DNA from: Paraburkholderia sp.
Lineage (GTDB): Bacteria; Pseudomonadota; Gammaproteobacteria; Burkholderiales; Burkholderiaceae
DNA length: 64,000 bases
Direction of reading: 5' to 3'
Assembly: GCF_024281035.1 (NCBI RefSeq)
Contig: NZ_JAMXLH010000020.1
Span: forward strand, 62,001 to 126,000
Part shown: piece by piece, positions 8,132 to 20,836 of the stretch
Layout: the number at the start of each line of letters is the position of its first letter
How positions within the stretch are numbered: the first letter of the stretch is position 1
Position numbers and translations under genes: made by a program
The notes under the pieces: model-generated
The model's database searches: none
What the model saw: only the letters and a program-made list of their open reading frames with translations
What the model was told of the DNA's origin: nothing

Positions 8132-8870
8132 ACCAGCCGCCCCAGCGCGCGGCCAGTGCCGCAAGGACCGCGATACCGGCCGTTTCGGTGCGCAGGACGC
8201 GCGGCCCGAGCCCGACCGGAACGAAGCCGTGGCTCTCCGCGGCCGCCTCCTCCGCCGAGGAAAATCCGCCTTCCGGCCCCACCAGCACGATTACTTCGCC
8301 CTTGGGCGGATCGTGCGGCAGCGACGCGAACGACGCGTTCGCGCGCGGCGAGAGGATCACGCGCAGCTCGCCTTCGGCCGCAGTTTTCGGCATGCCGCCG
8401 AGCCAGGTGCCGATTTCGCGCGACGGCGCGACGTCAGGCAGACGGTTACGTCCGCATTGTTCGCACGCCGACTGGACGATGCGCTTCCAGTGCAACTGGC
8501 GCCGCTGCGCGCGCTCGCCCGAGAGGCGCACGACGCTGCGCGACGTGGTGAGCGGCACGAAGTTCGTCGCGCCCAGCTCTACGGCCTTCTCGATCAGCCA
8601 GTCCATCTTGTCGCTGCCGGCGATGCCCTGGGCGAGCGTGAGCCGGTACGGCGGCTCGGCTTCGACGTCGCGAAACGAATCGACGCGCACCTTCGTGTCG
8701 CGGCGCTCCATCTCGACGATTTCGGCGCTGTATTCGCCGCCCTCGCCGTTGAAGAGGACGATCGTGTCGCCGGGCTGCAGACGCAGCACCTGGACGTGTC
8801 GCGTGACTTCGTCGGGCAGGACGACGAGATCGCCGGACGGCAGCGGGCTACCGACGAAAAAACGGGGCAT
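8130..8870 (-). CDS. rsmE: 16S rRNA (uracil1498-N3)-methyltransferase
   Basis: SPOUT-family methyltransferase that makes m3U1498 in the 30S decoding centre using S-adenosylmethionine. The 246-residue protein begins MPRFFVG, and its C-terminal half has the diagnostic VGPEGGFSSAEE and LGPRVLRTETA motifs that form the trefoil-knot cofactor site. The start at 8870 gives the standard RsmE N terminus and length. It follows a VOC-fold gene by 19 bases on the same strand. Confidence 0.95.
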   Translation of the reverse strand: MPRFFVGSPLPSGDLVVLPDEVTRHVQVLRLQPGDTIVLFNGEGGEYSAEIVEMERRDTKVRVDSFRDVEAEPPYRLTLAQGIAGSDKMDWLIEKAVELGATNFVPLTTSRSVVRLSGERAQRRQLHWKRIVQSACEQCGRNRLPDVAPSREIGTWLGGMPKTAAEGELRVILSPRANASFASLPHDPPKGEVIVLVGPEGGFSSAEEAAAESHGFVPVGLGPRVLRTETAGIAVLAALAARWGGW

Positions 8871-8889
8871 AAGACAGGTTCTCATTGCT

Positions 8890-9303
8890 TCAGTGCAGGT
8901 GGCGAGCAAGCGCCCAGCGGTAGCCGTCGAGGTCTTCGACCTGTGCGAAACGGTCTCCCCAGAACTGGTTCTGCGGCTCACTCAGCGATTTCGCGCCGGC
9001 TTCGAGAGCTCGCGCGTAAACCGCGTCGACATCGTCGACATATAGATAAAAGGACTGTGGGGCGATCGCCCCCGCGCTCTTCGGCGTATGCGCTGTCGAG
9101 CCGAATGCGCCCTCCGGCGCAAACATCACAATCAACTGGTCGTGGTAGGTCATCTCCACATGCATGACCGCGCCATCGTCTTCCACGCAATCGCGCACGA
9201 CGAATCCGAACGCCGACTCGAAAAATACCATCGCCGCGCGGGCGTCGCGCACCGTCAGATAGGGCGTCAGCCACGGCACGCCTGCGGGGCGGGATGAGGG
9301 CAT
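8890..9303 (-). CDS. VOC (glyoxalase/bleomycin-resistance fold) family protein
   Basis: A 137-residue single-domain vicinal-oxygen-chelate protein. TPYLTVRDARAAMVFFESAFGF is the usual N-terminal paired beta-alpha-beta start, and YVDDVDAVYARALEAGA with WGDRFAQVEDLDGYRW is the usual second half, resembling the PhnB/YdfO-like subgroup. The substrate cannot be told from sequence: the fold includes dioxygenases, glyoxalase I and antibiotic-binding proteins. It lies just upstream of rsmE and is probably co-transcribed with it. Confidence 0.85.
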   Translation of the reverse strand: MPSSRPAGVPWLTPYLTVRDARAAMVFFESAFGFVVRDCVEDDGAVMHVEMTYHDQLIVMFAPEGAFGSTAHTPKSAGAIAPQSFYLYVDDVDAVYARALEAGAKSLSEPQNQFWGDRFAQVEDLDGYRWALARHLH

Positions 9304-9421
9304 CGAGTATCTCCAGATTCGCGATTCGGACGGGTGACTGCAGTGCCTGATGGACGCTGCGGGCCGGTGATGGACGGGCGCTCAACGCACGCAAACACAT
9401 AATTTTGCAGAACGGCAGTCG

Positions 9422-10285
9422 CTATGGATCCAGGAATCGACCTAGTTTTTCGCGAACGGTCCATGGCGTAGCGAAGAGCGCGGCGTGCAGATTCGCATCG
9501 TAAAAGCGCAGGCTAACGATTGCGCGTTCTTCCAGACGCGTGCGCAGCGTGGCCGTATCGACGGCAACCGGGTCGAGCCGGTCGCTCGCGACGGCCATCA
9601 GCCAGAGCGAGCCGTAGAGCGGCACGTAGGCGGCGAGCGGGCGCACCACGGCGAACGAGGTGCGCAGGCCGTCGAGCAGCGCACCGATACGCGCCGCATG
9701 GTGATATGGCGAGCCGAGATGGAGCGAGATCAGCGCGTCGGCGGTCATCACGCGCTTGAGCGCCGCGTAGAACGCCTCCGTGTAGAGACCGGCGGCGGGC
9801 GAATCAGGCGGGGTCAGATCGAATACGACGAGATCGAACTGTTCCTGCGTCTGCTCGACGAACGCTGCGGCGTCGCCGATCACCAGTTCGACGCGCGGAT
9901 CGTCGAATGCATCGCCGCGCACCTGCGGCAAGTAGTCGCCGGTCAGCCGCACGACGTCGGCGTCGAGTTCGGCCACGACGATGCGCGCGATATCAGGATG
10001 ACGAAGCAGCTGGCGCGCAGCGCCGCCATCGCCGCCGCCCAGCACGAGCGCCGTGCGCGGCGCCGGATGCGCGAGCGCGGCCGGGTGCGTCATGCATTCG
10101 TGGTAGACGAATTCGTCGCCGGCGGACGTCATCGGGCGGCCGTCCAGCGCGAACAGGCAGCCGAGTTGCGGCGTATCCCAGACCTCGATGCGCTGCCAGG
10201 CCGAATCCACACTGGCGAGGCGGTGCGCGCCGGGGAAGCCGTACAGGGCGTCGGCGGCGGGGTGGAAGAGGAGCGGGACGTTCAC
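9422..10285 (-). CDS. speE: Polyamine aminopropyltransferase (spermidine synthase)
   Basis: Transfers aminopropyl from decarboxylated S-adenosylmethionine to putrescine. The 287-residue protein has the nucleotide-binding GGGDGG at 83-88, ELDADVV for ribose binding, and DLTPPDSPAAGLYTEAFY, where SpeE carries its catalytic Asp. No speD (SAM decarboxylase) is next to it. The spermidine-synthase fold is clear but the exact amine specificity is not. Confidence 0.88.
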   Translation of the reverse strand: MNVPLLFHPAADALYGFPGAHRLASVDSAWQRIEVWDTPQLGCLFALDGRPMTSAGDEFVYHECMTHPAALAHPAPRTALVLGGGDGGAARQLLRHPDIARIVVAELDADVVRLTGDYLPQVRGDAFDDPRVELVIGDAAAFVEQTQEQFDLVVFDLTPPDSPAAGLYTEAFYAALKRVMTADALISLHLGSPYHHAARIGALLDGLRTSFAVVRPLAAYVPLYGSLWLMAVASDRLDPVAVDTATLRTRLEERAIVSLRFYDANLHAALFATPWTVREKLGRFLDP

Positions 10286-10342
10286 GGATGCGGGCGCGAC
10301 CGGCCGGACCGGCCGCGCTGTCTAAAAAATGGGCAACGCCGC

Positions 10343-10348
10343 ATTATA
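10343..10348 (-). promoter_or_regulatory. Candidate -10 element of speE
   Basis: Reads TATAAT on the minus strand, 58 bases upstream of the speE ATG. No convincing -35 at the right distance. Confidence 0.4.
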
Positions 10349-10657
10349 CGAGGCTAAACGCGCCTGTCGTTCGTTGCGGTGTCACACAGTTCGCGCGCGC
10401 GAATTTCTTCAAACGTGCGGCATACGTGGCCGCGTGCCAAAAGAGTAGGCACGACGGCGCTTTGCGGCCGAAATCCGCGCGTCGCCACCGCTGTTGCGCA
10501 CGGGCCGACACCGCGCGGTGCGCGGCTCGACACGCGCATGTCGAGTCGCCGCCATCCGGTCCCGGCGCGCCCTTCAGTCATCCCCTCGTCCATCCCGTCA
10601 GGTATCCCGAAAATGCCCTTCTGTGACGCGCGCGTGTCAGGGATAGTCCGCATGTTC

Positions 10658-10666
10658 TGATAGAAT
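10658..10666 (+). promoter_or_regulatory. Candidate extended -10 promoter of tkt
   Basis: TGATAGAAT matches the extended -10 pattern TGnTAnAAT, which can work without a strong -35. It would give a 5' leader of about 150 bases before the tkt ATG at 10826. Confidence 0.45.
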
Positions 10667-10825
10667 ATTTCGCTTTGCAGCCCCTTCCGTTTGCTCTGGC
10701 CTTCTTGCGTCTCCCGGCGCCGCACCGTGCGCCGGAGCAGCTATCTCGCCGAGCTCCCGGATCCCAGCGCTGCGGTGCGCGAGCGTCGCGCATGCCGCTT
10801 TTTGCACTCGTTCCCCGGACTCGAC

Positions 10826-12859
10826 ATGACGACCCCGTCCTCAGCCTCCCCAGCTACCACCCAATTGATGGCCAACGCGATCCGCGCGCTGTCCATGGAC
10901 GCTGTCCAGCAAGCGAATTCCGGCCACCCCGGTATGCCGATGGGTATGGCGGAGATTGCCGTCGCGCTGTGGTCGCGCCATCTGCGCCACAACCCGTCGA
11001 ACCCGCACTGGAGCGACCGCGACCGTTTCGTGCTGTCGAACGGCCACGGCTCGATGCTCCTGTACTCGCTGCTGCATCTGACCGGCTACGACCTGCCGAT
11101 CGGGGAGCTGAAGAACTTCCGTCAACTGCACTCGAAGACGCCGGGCCACCCCGAATACGGCATCACGCCGGGCGTCGAAACGACCACCGGCCCGCTCGGC
11201 CAGGGTCTGGCGAATGCGGTCGGCATGGCGCTCGCCGAAGCGCTCCTCGCGGCCGAGTTCAACAAGGCCGACGCGAAGATCGTCGATCACCACACGTACG
11301 TGTTCCTGGGCGACGGCTGCCTGATGGAAGGCATCTCGCATGAAGCCTGCTCGCTCGCCGGCACGCTCAGGCTGAACAAGCTGATCGCGCTTTACGACGA
11401 CAACGGCATCTCGATCGACGGCGACGTCGTGAACTGGTTCCACGACGACACGCCCAAGCGCTTCGAAGCGTACGGCTGGAACGTGATCCCGCACGTGGAC
11501 GGCCACGACGTCGACGCGGTCGACGCCGCCATCGCGAAGGCGAAGGCGTCGGACAAGCCGACGCTCATCTGCTGCAAGACCATCATCGGCAAGGGTGCGC
11601 CCACGAAGCAGGGCGGCCACGACGTGCACGGCGCGGCGCTCGGCGCGGAAGAAATCGCGAAGTGGCGCGCGGCGTCGGGCTGGAAGTGGGAGCCGTTCGT
11701 GCTGCCGCAGGAAGTCTATGCCGACTGGGACGCCAAGGCTGCCGGCGCGAAGTTCGAAGGCGCGTGGAACGACGCCTTCGCGCAGTACGAGGCGAAGTAC
11801 CCGGTCGAAGCCGCGGAATTCGTGCGCCGCATGGCCGGCAAGCTGCCCGCCGACTGGGCGCAGAAGGCCGCCGCGATCGTCGCGGGCGCCGACGCGCGCC
11901 AGGAAACCGTTGCGACCCGCAAGGCGTCGCAGCAGGCAATCGAGGCGCTCGCCGCCGTCATGCCGGAGCTGCTTGGCGGCTCGGCCGACCTGACCGGCTC
12001 GAACCTCACCAACTGGAAGGCCTCGAAGCCCGTGCGCGCAGGCGAGGGCGGGATCAAGTGGGGCAATCACGTCAACTATGGCGTGCGCGAGTTCGGCATG
12101 AGCGCCGCGCTCAACGGCATCACGCTGCACGGCGGCTACAAGGCGTTCGGCGGCACCTTCCTCACGTTCTCGGACTACAGCCGCAACGCGCTGCGCGTCG
12201 CCGCGCTGATGAAGTGCCCGTCGATCTTCGTGTTCACGCACGACTCGATCGGCCTCGGCGAAGACGGCCCGACGCACCAGTCGATCGAGCACGTCGCGAG
12301 CCTGCGCCTGATCCCGAACATGACGCTCTGGCGTCCCGCCGATACCGTCGAAACCGCGGTGGCCTGGACCCAGTCGATCGAGCATCATGGCCCGTCGTGC
12401 CTCGTGTTGAGCCGTCAGAACCTGCCGTACAGCGAACGCTCCGACGCGCAGATCGCGAACATCGCCAAGGGCGGCTACGTGCTGCGCGACTGGAACGACG
12501 ACATCCCGGGCCGCAAGATCATCCTGATCGCGACGGGTTCGGAAGTCGAACTGGCGCTGAAGGCGGTCGATCCGCTGCAGCGCGAGGGCATCGGCGCCCG
12601 CGTGGTCTCGATGCCGTCGACCAACGTGTTCGACAGGCAGGACGCCGAATATCGCGAGCATGTGCTGCCGAAGGGCGTGCGTTGCGTCGCGATCGAAGCG
12701 GGCGTCACGGACTTCTGGCGCAAGTACGTCGGCCTGGAAGGCGGCGTCGTCGGTATCGACACGTTCGGCGAGTCGGCTCCGGCGGGTGTACTGTTCAAGC
12801 ACTTTGGTTTCACGGCCGAGCACGTGGTTGCCACGGCGAAGGCCGCGCTCGACTACTGA
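10826..12859 (+). CDS. tkt: Transketolase
   Basis: Thiamine-diphosphate enzyme of the non-oxidative pentose phosphate pathway, moving two-carbon units between sugar phosphates. The 677-residue protein has the N-terminal [10 protein letters not shown], the cofactor motif [13 protein letters not shown], and the central pyrimidine-binding region with [16 protein letters not shown], as in E. coli TktA (663). The ATG at 10826 opens [20 protein letters not shown]; an earlier in-frame ATG at 10691 would add a tail without family similarity. GAPDH follows 119 bases later, and both enzymes handle glyceraldehyde 3-phosphate. Confidence 0.96.
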   Translation: MTTPSSASPATTQLMANAIRALSMDAVQQANSGHPGMPMGMAEIAVALWSRHLRHNPSNPHWSDRDRFVLSNGHGSMLLYSLLHLTGYDLPIGELKNFRQLHSKTPGHPEYGITPGVETTTGPLGQGLANAVGMALAEALLAAEFNKADAKIVDHHTYVFLGDGCLMEGISHEACSLAGTLRLNKLIALYDDNGISIDGDVVNWFHDDTPKRFEAYGWNVIPHVDGHDVDAVDAAIAKAKASDKPTLICCKTIIGKGAPTKQGGHDVHGAALGAEEIAKWRAASGWKWEPFVLPQEVYADWDAKAAGAKFEGAWNDAFAQYEAKYPVEAAEFVRRMAGKLPADWAQKAAAIVAGADARQETVATRKASQQAIEALAAVMPELLGGSADLTGSNLTNWKASKPVRAGEGGIKWGNHVNYGVREFGMSAALNGITLHGGYKAFGGTFLTFSDYSRNALRVAALMKCPSIFVFTHDSIGLGEDGPTHQSIEHVASLRLIPNMTLWRPADTVETAVAWTQSIEHHGPSCLVLSRQNLPYSERSDAQIANIAKGGYVLRDWNDDIPGRKIILIATGSEVELALKAVDPLQREGIGARVVSMPSTNVFDRQDAEYREHVLPKGVRCVAIEAGVTDFWRKYVGLEGGVVGIDTFGESAPAGVLFKHFGFTAEHVVATAKAALDY

Positions 12860-12870
12860 GCATGCTTTAA

Positions 12871-12892
12871 GGGCCCGCGTTAGCGCGGGTCC
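12871..12892 (+). terminator. Weak hairpin after tkt
   Basis: GGGCCCGCG and CGCGGGTCC form a 9-bp stem with one G-U pair and a TTAG loop. No T-run follows, so tkt and gap may be partly co-transcribed. Confidence 0.4.
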
Positions 12893-12978
12893 GCTGCTGT
12901 GTGCGCCGCACGGAACGCCCGGGTACGGGCGCAGGCGGCACCGGGATCGGAAATTTTTCAGCCATCAGGAGATAAACC

Positions 12979-13989
12979 ATGACTATTCGCGTCGCTATCA
13001 ACGGCTATGGCCGTATCGGCCGTAATACGCTTCGCGCGTTCTACGAGAGTGGCAAGAAGCACGACATCCAGTTCGTCGCAATCAACGACCTCGGCGACGC
13101 GAAGACCAACGCGCATCTGACGCAGTACGACACGGCCCACGGCAAGTTCCCGGGCGAAGTCTCGGTGGACGGCGACTACCTCGTCGTCAACGGCGACCGT
13201 ATCCGTGTGCTGGCCAACCGCAACCCGGCCGAGCTGCCGTGGGGCGAGCTGGGCGTCGATGTCGTGATGGAGTGCACGGGCTTCTTCACGAGCAAGGAAA
13301 AGGCGAGCGCCCACCTCAAGGGCGGCGCGAAGAAGGTCATCATCTCGGCGCCGGGCGGCAAGGACGTCGATGCGACGGTCGTCTACGGCGTGAACCACAA
13401 CGTGCTGAAGGCCGAGCACACGGTCATCTCGAACGCTTCGTGCACGACCAACTGCCTCGCACCGCTCGTCAAGCCGCTGAACGACAAGATCGGCCTCGAA
13501 ACAGGTCTGATGACGACGATCCACGCGTACACGAACGACCAGGTCCTGACCGACGTGTACCACGAAGACCTGCGCCGCGCGCGCTCGGCCACGCAAAGCC
13601 AGATCCCGACGAAGACGGGCGCTGCCGCTGCGGTCGGCCTCGTGCTGCCGGAACTGAACGGCAAGCTGGACGGCTACGCGATGCGTGTTCCGACCATCAA
13701 CGTGTCGGTTGTCGACCTGTCGTTCATCGCCAAGCGCGACACGACGGTGGAAGAAGTCAACGCGATCATGAAGGAAGCCTCGGAAGGCGCGCTCAAGGGC
13801 ATCCTCGGCTACAACACCGCACCGCTGGTTTCGATCGACTTCAACCACAACCCGGCATCGTCGACGTTCGACGCCACGCTGACCAAGGTTTCGGGCCGTC
13901 TCGTGAAGGTGTCGAGCTGGTACGACAACGAGTGGGGCTTCTCGAACCGCATGCTGGACACGACGGTTGCGCTCGCGAACGCGAAGTAA
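12979..13989 (+). CDS. gap: Glyceraldehyde-3-phosphate dehydrogenase
   Basis: Glycolytic enzyme converting glyceraldehyde 3-phosphate, NAD and phosphate to 1,3-bisphosphoglycerate. At 336 residues it has NGYGRIGR at the N terminus for NAD binding, the active-site [12 protein letters not shown] (catalytic Cys near 154), and the C-terminal [12 protein letters not shown]. An AGGAG about 8 bases upstream (12967-12971) supports the start. Preceded by tkt and followed by a strong terminator. Confidence 0.97.
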   Translation: MTIRVAINGYGRIGRNTLRAFYESGKKHDIQFVAINDLGDAKTNAHLTQYDTAHGKFPGEVSVDGDYLVVNGDRIRVLANRNPAELPWGELGVDVVMECTGFFTSKEKASAHLKGGAKKVIISAPGGKDVDATVVYGVNHNVLKAEHTVISNASCTTNCLAPLVKPLNDKIGLETGLMTTIHAYTNDQVLTDVYHEDLRRARSATQSQIPTKTGAAAAVGLVLPELNGKLDGYAMRVPTINVSVVDLSFIAKRDTTVEEVNAIMKEASEGALKGILGYNTAPLVSIDFNHNPASSTFDATLTKVSGRLVKVSSWYDNEWGFSNRMLDTTVALANAK

Positions 13990-14030
13990 GCACGCGACGT
14001 TGCGTACTACCTGCACTGCCTCGTAGTACG

Positions 14031-14059
14031 AAAAACCGCCTCTCGGGGCGGTTTTTTTT
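14031..14059 (+). terminator. Intrinsic terminator of gap
   Basis: AAAAACCGCC pairs with GGCGGTTTTT around a 6-base loop, with eight T residues at 14052-14059. Confidence 0.88.
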
Positions 14060-14086
14060 CGGGGTGCAGGTTCTGCGCGCGCAAAG

Positions 14087-14119
14087 CAAAACGCCACGGC
14101 CCGAAGGCCGTGGCGTTTG
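14087..14119 (-). terminator. Intrinsic terminator of fur
   Basis: ACGCCACGGCC (14091-14101) and GGCCGTGGCGT (14106-14116) form an 11-bp stem. Read on the minus strand the loop contains the stable TTCG tetraloop, and TTTTG follows, so it terminates fur. Confidence 0.8.
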
Positions 14120-14147
14120 CGTTTTACTCTACCGCGCAGCGTGCAAA

Positions 14148-14576
14148 TCAGTGCTTGCGGTACTGGCAGTTCTCCTTCGTGCACACGCCGTAGAGCGCGA
14201 GTGCGTGCTCCTGCAGCTTGAAGCCCCGGTCGCCGGCGATCGTCTGCTGGCGCTTTTCGATTTCGGGATCGAAGAATTCCTCGACGCGTCCGCAGTCGAG
14301 ACAGACCAGGTGGTCGTGGTGGCTACCCTCGTTCAGCTCGAACACCGCCTTGCCCGATTCGAAGTTGCTGCGCGTGAGCAACCCGGCCTGCTCGAACTGC
14401 GTGAGCACGCGGTAAACGGTGGCAAGGCCGATGTCGAGTTCCTCGGTCAGCAGGTGTCGATAGACATCTTCCGCGGTCAGGTGGCGCACCGCGCTGTGCT
14501 GAAAAATCTCCAGGATCTTGAGTCGAGGCAGCGTCGCCTTGAGCCCGATATTCTTGAGATCGGCTGGATTGGTCAT
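14148..14576 (-). CDS. fur: Ferric uptake regulator
   Basis: Iron-responsive repressor: with Fe(II) it binds Fur boxes upstream of iron-uptake genes. The 142-residue protein has an N-terminal winged helix ([31 protein letters not shown]) and a C-terminal dimer domain with the metal site [11 protein letters not shown] (86-96; CxxC at 92 and 95) and a second CxxxxC near the end ([10 protein letters not shown]). It is divergent from bamE (omlA), an arrangement also known in Pseudomonas and Xanthomonas, with start codons 125 bases apart. Confidence 0.96.
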   Translation of the reverse strand: MTNPADLKNIGLKATLPRLKILEIFQHSAVRHLTAEDVYRHLLTEELDIGLATVYRVLTQFEQAGLLTRSNFESGKAVFELNEGSHHDHLVCLDCGRVEEFFDPEIEKRQQTIAGDRGFKLQEHALALYGVCTKENCQYRKH

Positions 14577-14594
14577 GACTATTAATCCCTGGAG

Positions 14595-14600
14595 TACAAT
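14595..14600 (+). promoter_or_regulatory. Candidate -10 element of bamE in the fur-bamE divergent region
   Basis: TACAAT lies inside a short dyad CCTGG-N9-CCAGG (14588-14606). It is oriented toward bamE and starts 102 bases upstream of the bamE ATG. The -35 is unclear. Confidence 0.35.
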
Positions 14601-14701
14601 ACCAGGCTCTTATGTTAATGCGGTTTGCTGTTCCGGTCATCTTCGACACAGATCTTCGTAGAACAAGCGCGGCTTCGCGACAAGCCCGCACGGTGAGGGA
14701 A

Positions 14702-15628
14702 ATGATTCCAGAATCCAAAACGACCGGCCGGGGCGGCCGCCTTTCGAGTGCTCTCGCGTGCACCCTGGTGGCCGCAGCGGCGCTTTCGGCGCTGGCCGGC
14801 TGCTCCACGTACGACAGCCTGACCCAGCGCGTCGCCCAGCGCATCACGCCGTACCGCATCACCATCGTCCAGGGCAACTTCGTGTCCAGGGAAGCCGCGG
14901 CTGAGATGCGCGTCGGCATGTCGCGCGCCGACGTGATCAAGCTGCTCGGCACACCGCTTCTGACCGACATGTTCCACAACGACCGCTGGGACTACGTCTT
15001 CTATTTCAAGCGCGGCTCGACTGCGGTCGTGCAGCAGCGTGACTTCGTCGTGAAGTTCGAAGGCGATCGCGTCGCCAGCTGGTCGGGCGGCGACGATTTG
15101 CCGTCCAACCTCGAACTGCTCGCCGAAATCGACGGCGACCGCAGCGGCAAGAAGAGAGCCGCCGCACCGGCGCCGGTTTCGGCCGCCGTCGCTGCGGCAG
15201 CGGCTTCGGAAGCGGCCGCCGCAGCGGTCAATCCGACCGTCCCCGACACCGCGCGCACGCCGTCGTCCGACCTCGGCGCCGCCACGGGCGCGCTGCCGGC
15301 CGACGCCAGCGCCAACGCGCAGGCCGCCGCCGCCGCGAACCGCGCGACCGAAGCGGTGCAGACGCCGTCCGGCTTGACGCCGTCGGTGCGTGCGAATACG
15401 CCGACGTCGTCGGCGCTGCCGCCGAACGTCGGCACGATGCCGTCGCAGGTTCAGTTCCGCCGTCAGCCCGCGCCGCAGGTCCAGGGCGCCGAGCCGGTCA
15501 ATCCGGTTGGCCCGGCCGCTGGCGCGCAGGGCACCGGCGAGCCGAACGCGCTGCCGCCGGCGCAGAGCGCGCCGCTTGCGACGCCGCCTGCCGTGCCTGC
15601 GTCGGGTGCGGCGGGAACGGGCGGCTGA
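14702..15628 (+). CDS. bamE: Outer-membrane assembly lipoprotein BamE (SmpA/OmlA) with a long low-complexity tail
   Basis: Lipoprotein subunit of the BAM complex that inserts beta-barrel proteins into the outer membrane. A signal peptide ends in the lipobox LAGC (residues 31-34; Cys34 lipidated). The SmpA/OmlA domain follows (YRITIVQGNFVS, MRVGMSRADVIKLLGTPLL, WDYVFYF) to about residue 130. The protein is 308 residues, far longer than E. coli BamE (113): from about 155 it is a disordered Ala/Pro/Gln/Thr-rich tail. The ATG at 14702 has GAGGGA just before it. It is divergent from fur. Confidence 0.92.
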   Translation: MIPESKTTGRGGRLSSALACTLVAAAALSALAGCSTYDSLTQRVAQRITPYRITIVQGNFVSREAAAEMRVGMSRADVIKLLGTPLLTDMFHNDRWDYVFYFKRGSTAVVQQRDFVVKFEGDRVASWSGGDDLPSNLELLAEIDGDRSGKKRAAAPAPVSAAVAAAAASEAAAAAVNPTVPDTARTPSSDLGAATGALPADASANAQAAAAANRATEAVQTPSGLTPSVRANTPTSSALPPNVGTMPSQVQFRRQPAPQVQGAEPVNPVGPAAGAQGTGEPNALPPAQSAPLATPPAVPASGAAGTGG

Positions 15629-15806
15629 TCGGGCTGTCCGTAAGCACTACAGGGCGAAGCGCACCGGCTGGAACGAGTTGCGCTTCGCGTCTAGCCGGCG
15701 GCTTCGGGCCGCCGTGTTTTTTTCGCAGCGCCGCTTTGACGCCGGTTTCAAGCCGGTTTCAAGCAGGTTTAATTGAAGGCGCTGCGCCAACGTTGCCGGA
15801 GTACGC

Positions 15807-16604
15807 ATGAAAATCGCAATCGCCGGGGCGTCGGGCCGCATGGGCCGGATGCTCATCGAAACCGTCCTCAATTCGCCCGAGGTCACGCTGTCGGGCGCGC
15901 TGGAGCGCCAGGGCTCGGCGGCCGTCGGCCAGGACGCGGGCGCTTTCCTCGGTAAGGACTCCGGCGTGCGCGTCACGGACGACATCGACGCCGTGTTCGC
16001 CGCAAGCGACTGCCTGATCGACTTCACGCGCCCCGAGGGCACGCTCGTGCATCTCGCGGCGGCCCAGCGTCATAACGTCAAGATGGTGATCGGCACGACC
16101 GGCTTCGACGCCGGGCAGAAAGCGCAGCTCGCCGCCGCCGCGGAAAAAATCGGCATCGTCTTTGCGGCGAACATGAGCGTGGGCGTCAACGTCACGCTCA
16201 AGCTGCTGGAGTACGCGGCGCGCTTCTTCGCGACTGGCTACGACATCGAGGTCATCGAGGCGCACCATCGCCACAAGGTCGACGCGCCTTCGGGCACGGC
16301 GCTGGCGATGGGTGAGGCGGTTGCGCACGCGCTCGGCCGCAGTCTGGACGACTGCGCCGTCTACGGGCGCCACGGCGTGACCGGCGAGCGCGATCCGTCG
16401 ACGATCGGTTTTTCGGCCATTCGCGGCGGCGATATCGTCGGCGACCACACGGTGCTGTTTGCGGGCATCGGCGAGCGCATCGAAATCACGCACAAGTCGT
16501 CGAGCCGCCTGTCGTACGCGCAGGGCAGCGTGCGCGCCGCACGCTTTCTCGAAGACAAGGCGCACGGGCTGTACGATATGCAGGACGTGCTCGGCCTGCG
16601 CTGA
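15807..16604 (+). CDS. dapB: 4-hydroxy-tetrahydrodipicolinate reductase
   Basis: NAD(P)H-dependent step of the lysine/diaminopimelate pathway. The 265-residue protein has the nucleotide-binding [12 protein letters not shown] near the N terminus and the catalytic [15 protein letters not shown], with the proton-donor His and substrate-binding Lys. Length matches the family (270). It lies 178 bases after bamE and 100 bases before exbB, all on the same strand. Confidence 0.96.
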   Translation: MKIAIAGASGRMGRMLIETVLNSPEVTLSGALERQGSAAVGQDAGAFLGKDSGVRVTDDIDAVFAASDCLIDFTRPEGTLVHLAAAQRHNVKMVIGTTGFDAGQKAQLAAAAEKIGIVFAANMSVGVNVTLKLLEYAARFFATGYDIEVIEAHHRHKVDAPSGTALAMGEAVAHALGRSLDDCAVYGRHGVTGERDPSTIGFSAIRGGDIVGDHTVLFAGIGERIEITHKSSSRLSYAQGSVRAARFLEDKAHGLYDMQDVLGLR

Positions 16605-16704
16605 GCCGCGCGTTCCGATCCGGCTCCGGCGCCGGTCGGTTCCCCGGCCAGTTCCCAGGCTGGCTCTTTGGCTGACAGGCCGGTTTTCCGGGTAGCGAGG
16701 TCCG

Positions 16705-17415
16705 ATGGCAGCGGGTACCGGAGTCATTCACTATCTGCAGACGAGCGACGCCGTCACGCATGCCGTGGCGTGGGTGTTGCTCGCGATGTCGATCGCGAGC
16801 TGGTGCTTCCTGATCGTCAAGAGCTGGATGCTCGTGCGGGCGAAGCGGCAGGGGCCGCAGGCGGTCGCGCGGTTCTGGCAGGCGCGCACGCTCGCGGAGG
16901 GCGTCGCGCTCATGCGAAGCGCGGACCGCGAGCGCGTGTTCCTGCCGTTGGCCGAAGCGGCGCTGGCGGCGGCCGAAGCCGATACGTCCGGCGCGCTGCT
17001 TGCCCGCGTCGATCGCAGCGAACGCGTGCTGCGCGCGCTGCGCGGCGCGCTTCAGGCCTCGCAGCGGCGGCTCGAATTCGGCCAGGTGCTGCTCGCTTCG
17101 GTGGGCAGCACGGCGCCCTTCGTCGGCCTGCTCGGCACCGTGTGGGGCATCTATCACGCGCTCGGCAGCATTGCGGCGAGCGGGCAGGCGATGATCGAGA
17201 ACGTCGCGGGCCCGGTGGGCGAGGCGCTCATCATGACGGCCTTCGGCCTCGTCGTCGCGATTCCTGCCGTGCTTGCCTATAACGTGCTCGGGCGGCTCGC
17301 GCGCCAGCTCGGCGACGATCTCGACGGCTTCGCGCACGATCTGCACGCCTACGTGTGCCAGCCTGCCGGCGCGGCGCAGCGGCGGCAAACAGCGCTCGAA
17401 TCCGACCCCGACTGA
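16705..17415 (+). CDS. exbB: MotA/TolQ/ExbB proton-channel protein
   Basis: Inner-membrane proton-channel subunit that, with an ExbD/TolR partner, powers TonB- or Tol-dependent events at the outer membrane. The 236-residue protein has a first membrane segment at about 18-40 and two more around 125-150 and 168-190. The core GSTAPFVGLLGTVWGIYHAL followed by GEALIMTAFGLVVAIPAV is diagnostic. exbD begins 28 bases downstream. No tonB is adjacent, so the partner must lie elsewhere. A TolQ role is less likely because tolA, tolB and pal are absent here. Confidence 0.88.
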   Translation: MAAGTGVIHYLQTSDAVTHAVAWVLLAMSIASWCFLIVKSWMLVRAKRQGPQAVARFWQARTLAEGVALMRSADRERVFLPLAEAALAAAEADTSGALLARVDRSERVLRALRGALQASQRRLEFGQVLLASVGSTAPFVGLLGTVWGIYHALGSIAASGQAMIENVAGPVGEALIMTAFGLVVAIPAVLAYNVLGRLARQLGDDLDGFAHDLHAYVCQPAGAAQRRQTALESDPD

Positions 17416-17442
17416 CGCAGCGCTCGCGCGAAGGAGCATTTG

Positions 17443-17877
17443 ATGGCATTCGGCGGACTCGACAAGAAGCACGGCTCGGCACCGATGGCCGAAATCAACA
17501 TGACGCCGCTCATCGACGTCATGCTCGTGCTGCTCGTCATCTTCATCATCACCGCGCCGCTCTTCACGCACGCGATCCGGCTCGACCTGCCGCAGGTCGC
17601 CGCCGACTCCACGCGGCAGACGCCGCAAACCGTCACGCTGTCCATCGACGCCGCCGGCAAGATCGACTGGAACGGCCAGCCGGTCTCGCTCGACGAGATG
17701 CGGGCGCGTTTCACCGCCGCAGGCAAGGCGGCCGAGGATGCCCAGCCCGATCTGCAGTTGCGCGCCGCGCGCGAGACGCGCTACGACGTGATCGCCCAGG
17801 TCATGGGCGCGGCGCAGCAGGCGGGGATTGCGCGCATCGGCTTCGTGACCGAGCCGCCGCCGCCCGGCAAGCACTGA
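17443..17877 (+). CDS. exbD: Biopolymer transport protein ExbD/TolR family
   Basis: Partner of the ExbB channel. The 144 residues have the family N terminus: a short cytoplasmic stretch, AEINMTPLIDVMLVLLVIFIITAPL with the essential Asp in the single membrane helix, then a periplasmic domain. An AAGGAG lies 7 bases upstream of ATG 17443, so this start was preferred to the TTG at 17440. Probably translated from the same message as exbB. Confidence 0.9.
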   Translation: MAFGGLDKKHGSAPMAEINMTPLIDVMLVLLVIFIITAPLFTHAIRLDLPQVAADSTRQTPQTVTLSIDAAGKIDWNGQPVSLDEMRARFTAAGKAAEDAQPDLQLRAARETRYDVIAQVMGAAQQAGIARIGFVTEPPPPGKH

Positions 17878-20730
<2,853 letters not shown>

Positions 20731-20836
20731 TGTAGCGACTGATGCGGCGATTGATGTGGAGAGACTCGCTGCGGCGAGGGCGGGACGCACGGCGTGCCGC
20801 CCTCGCACCGAGCCTGTCTCGAACCCGGGAGCTTAT

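Larger units (their letters stand above)
10286..10825. other. Divergent intergenic region between speE and tkt
   Basis: 540 bases without a credible gene. Towards speE, ATTATA at 10343-10348 reads TATAAT on the minus strand and is a plausible speE -10. Towards tkt there is an extended -10 at 10658-10666. The middle is ordinary GC-rich DNA with short, domain-free open frames. Confidence 0.5.

Noticed and set aside
20756..20836. Upstream ATG for lptE
   Set aside because: It would put 27 Arg-rich residues before a clean lipoprotein signal peptide; the GTG at 20837 fits better.
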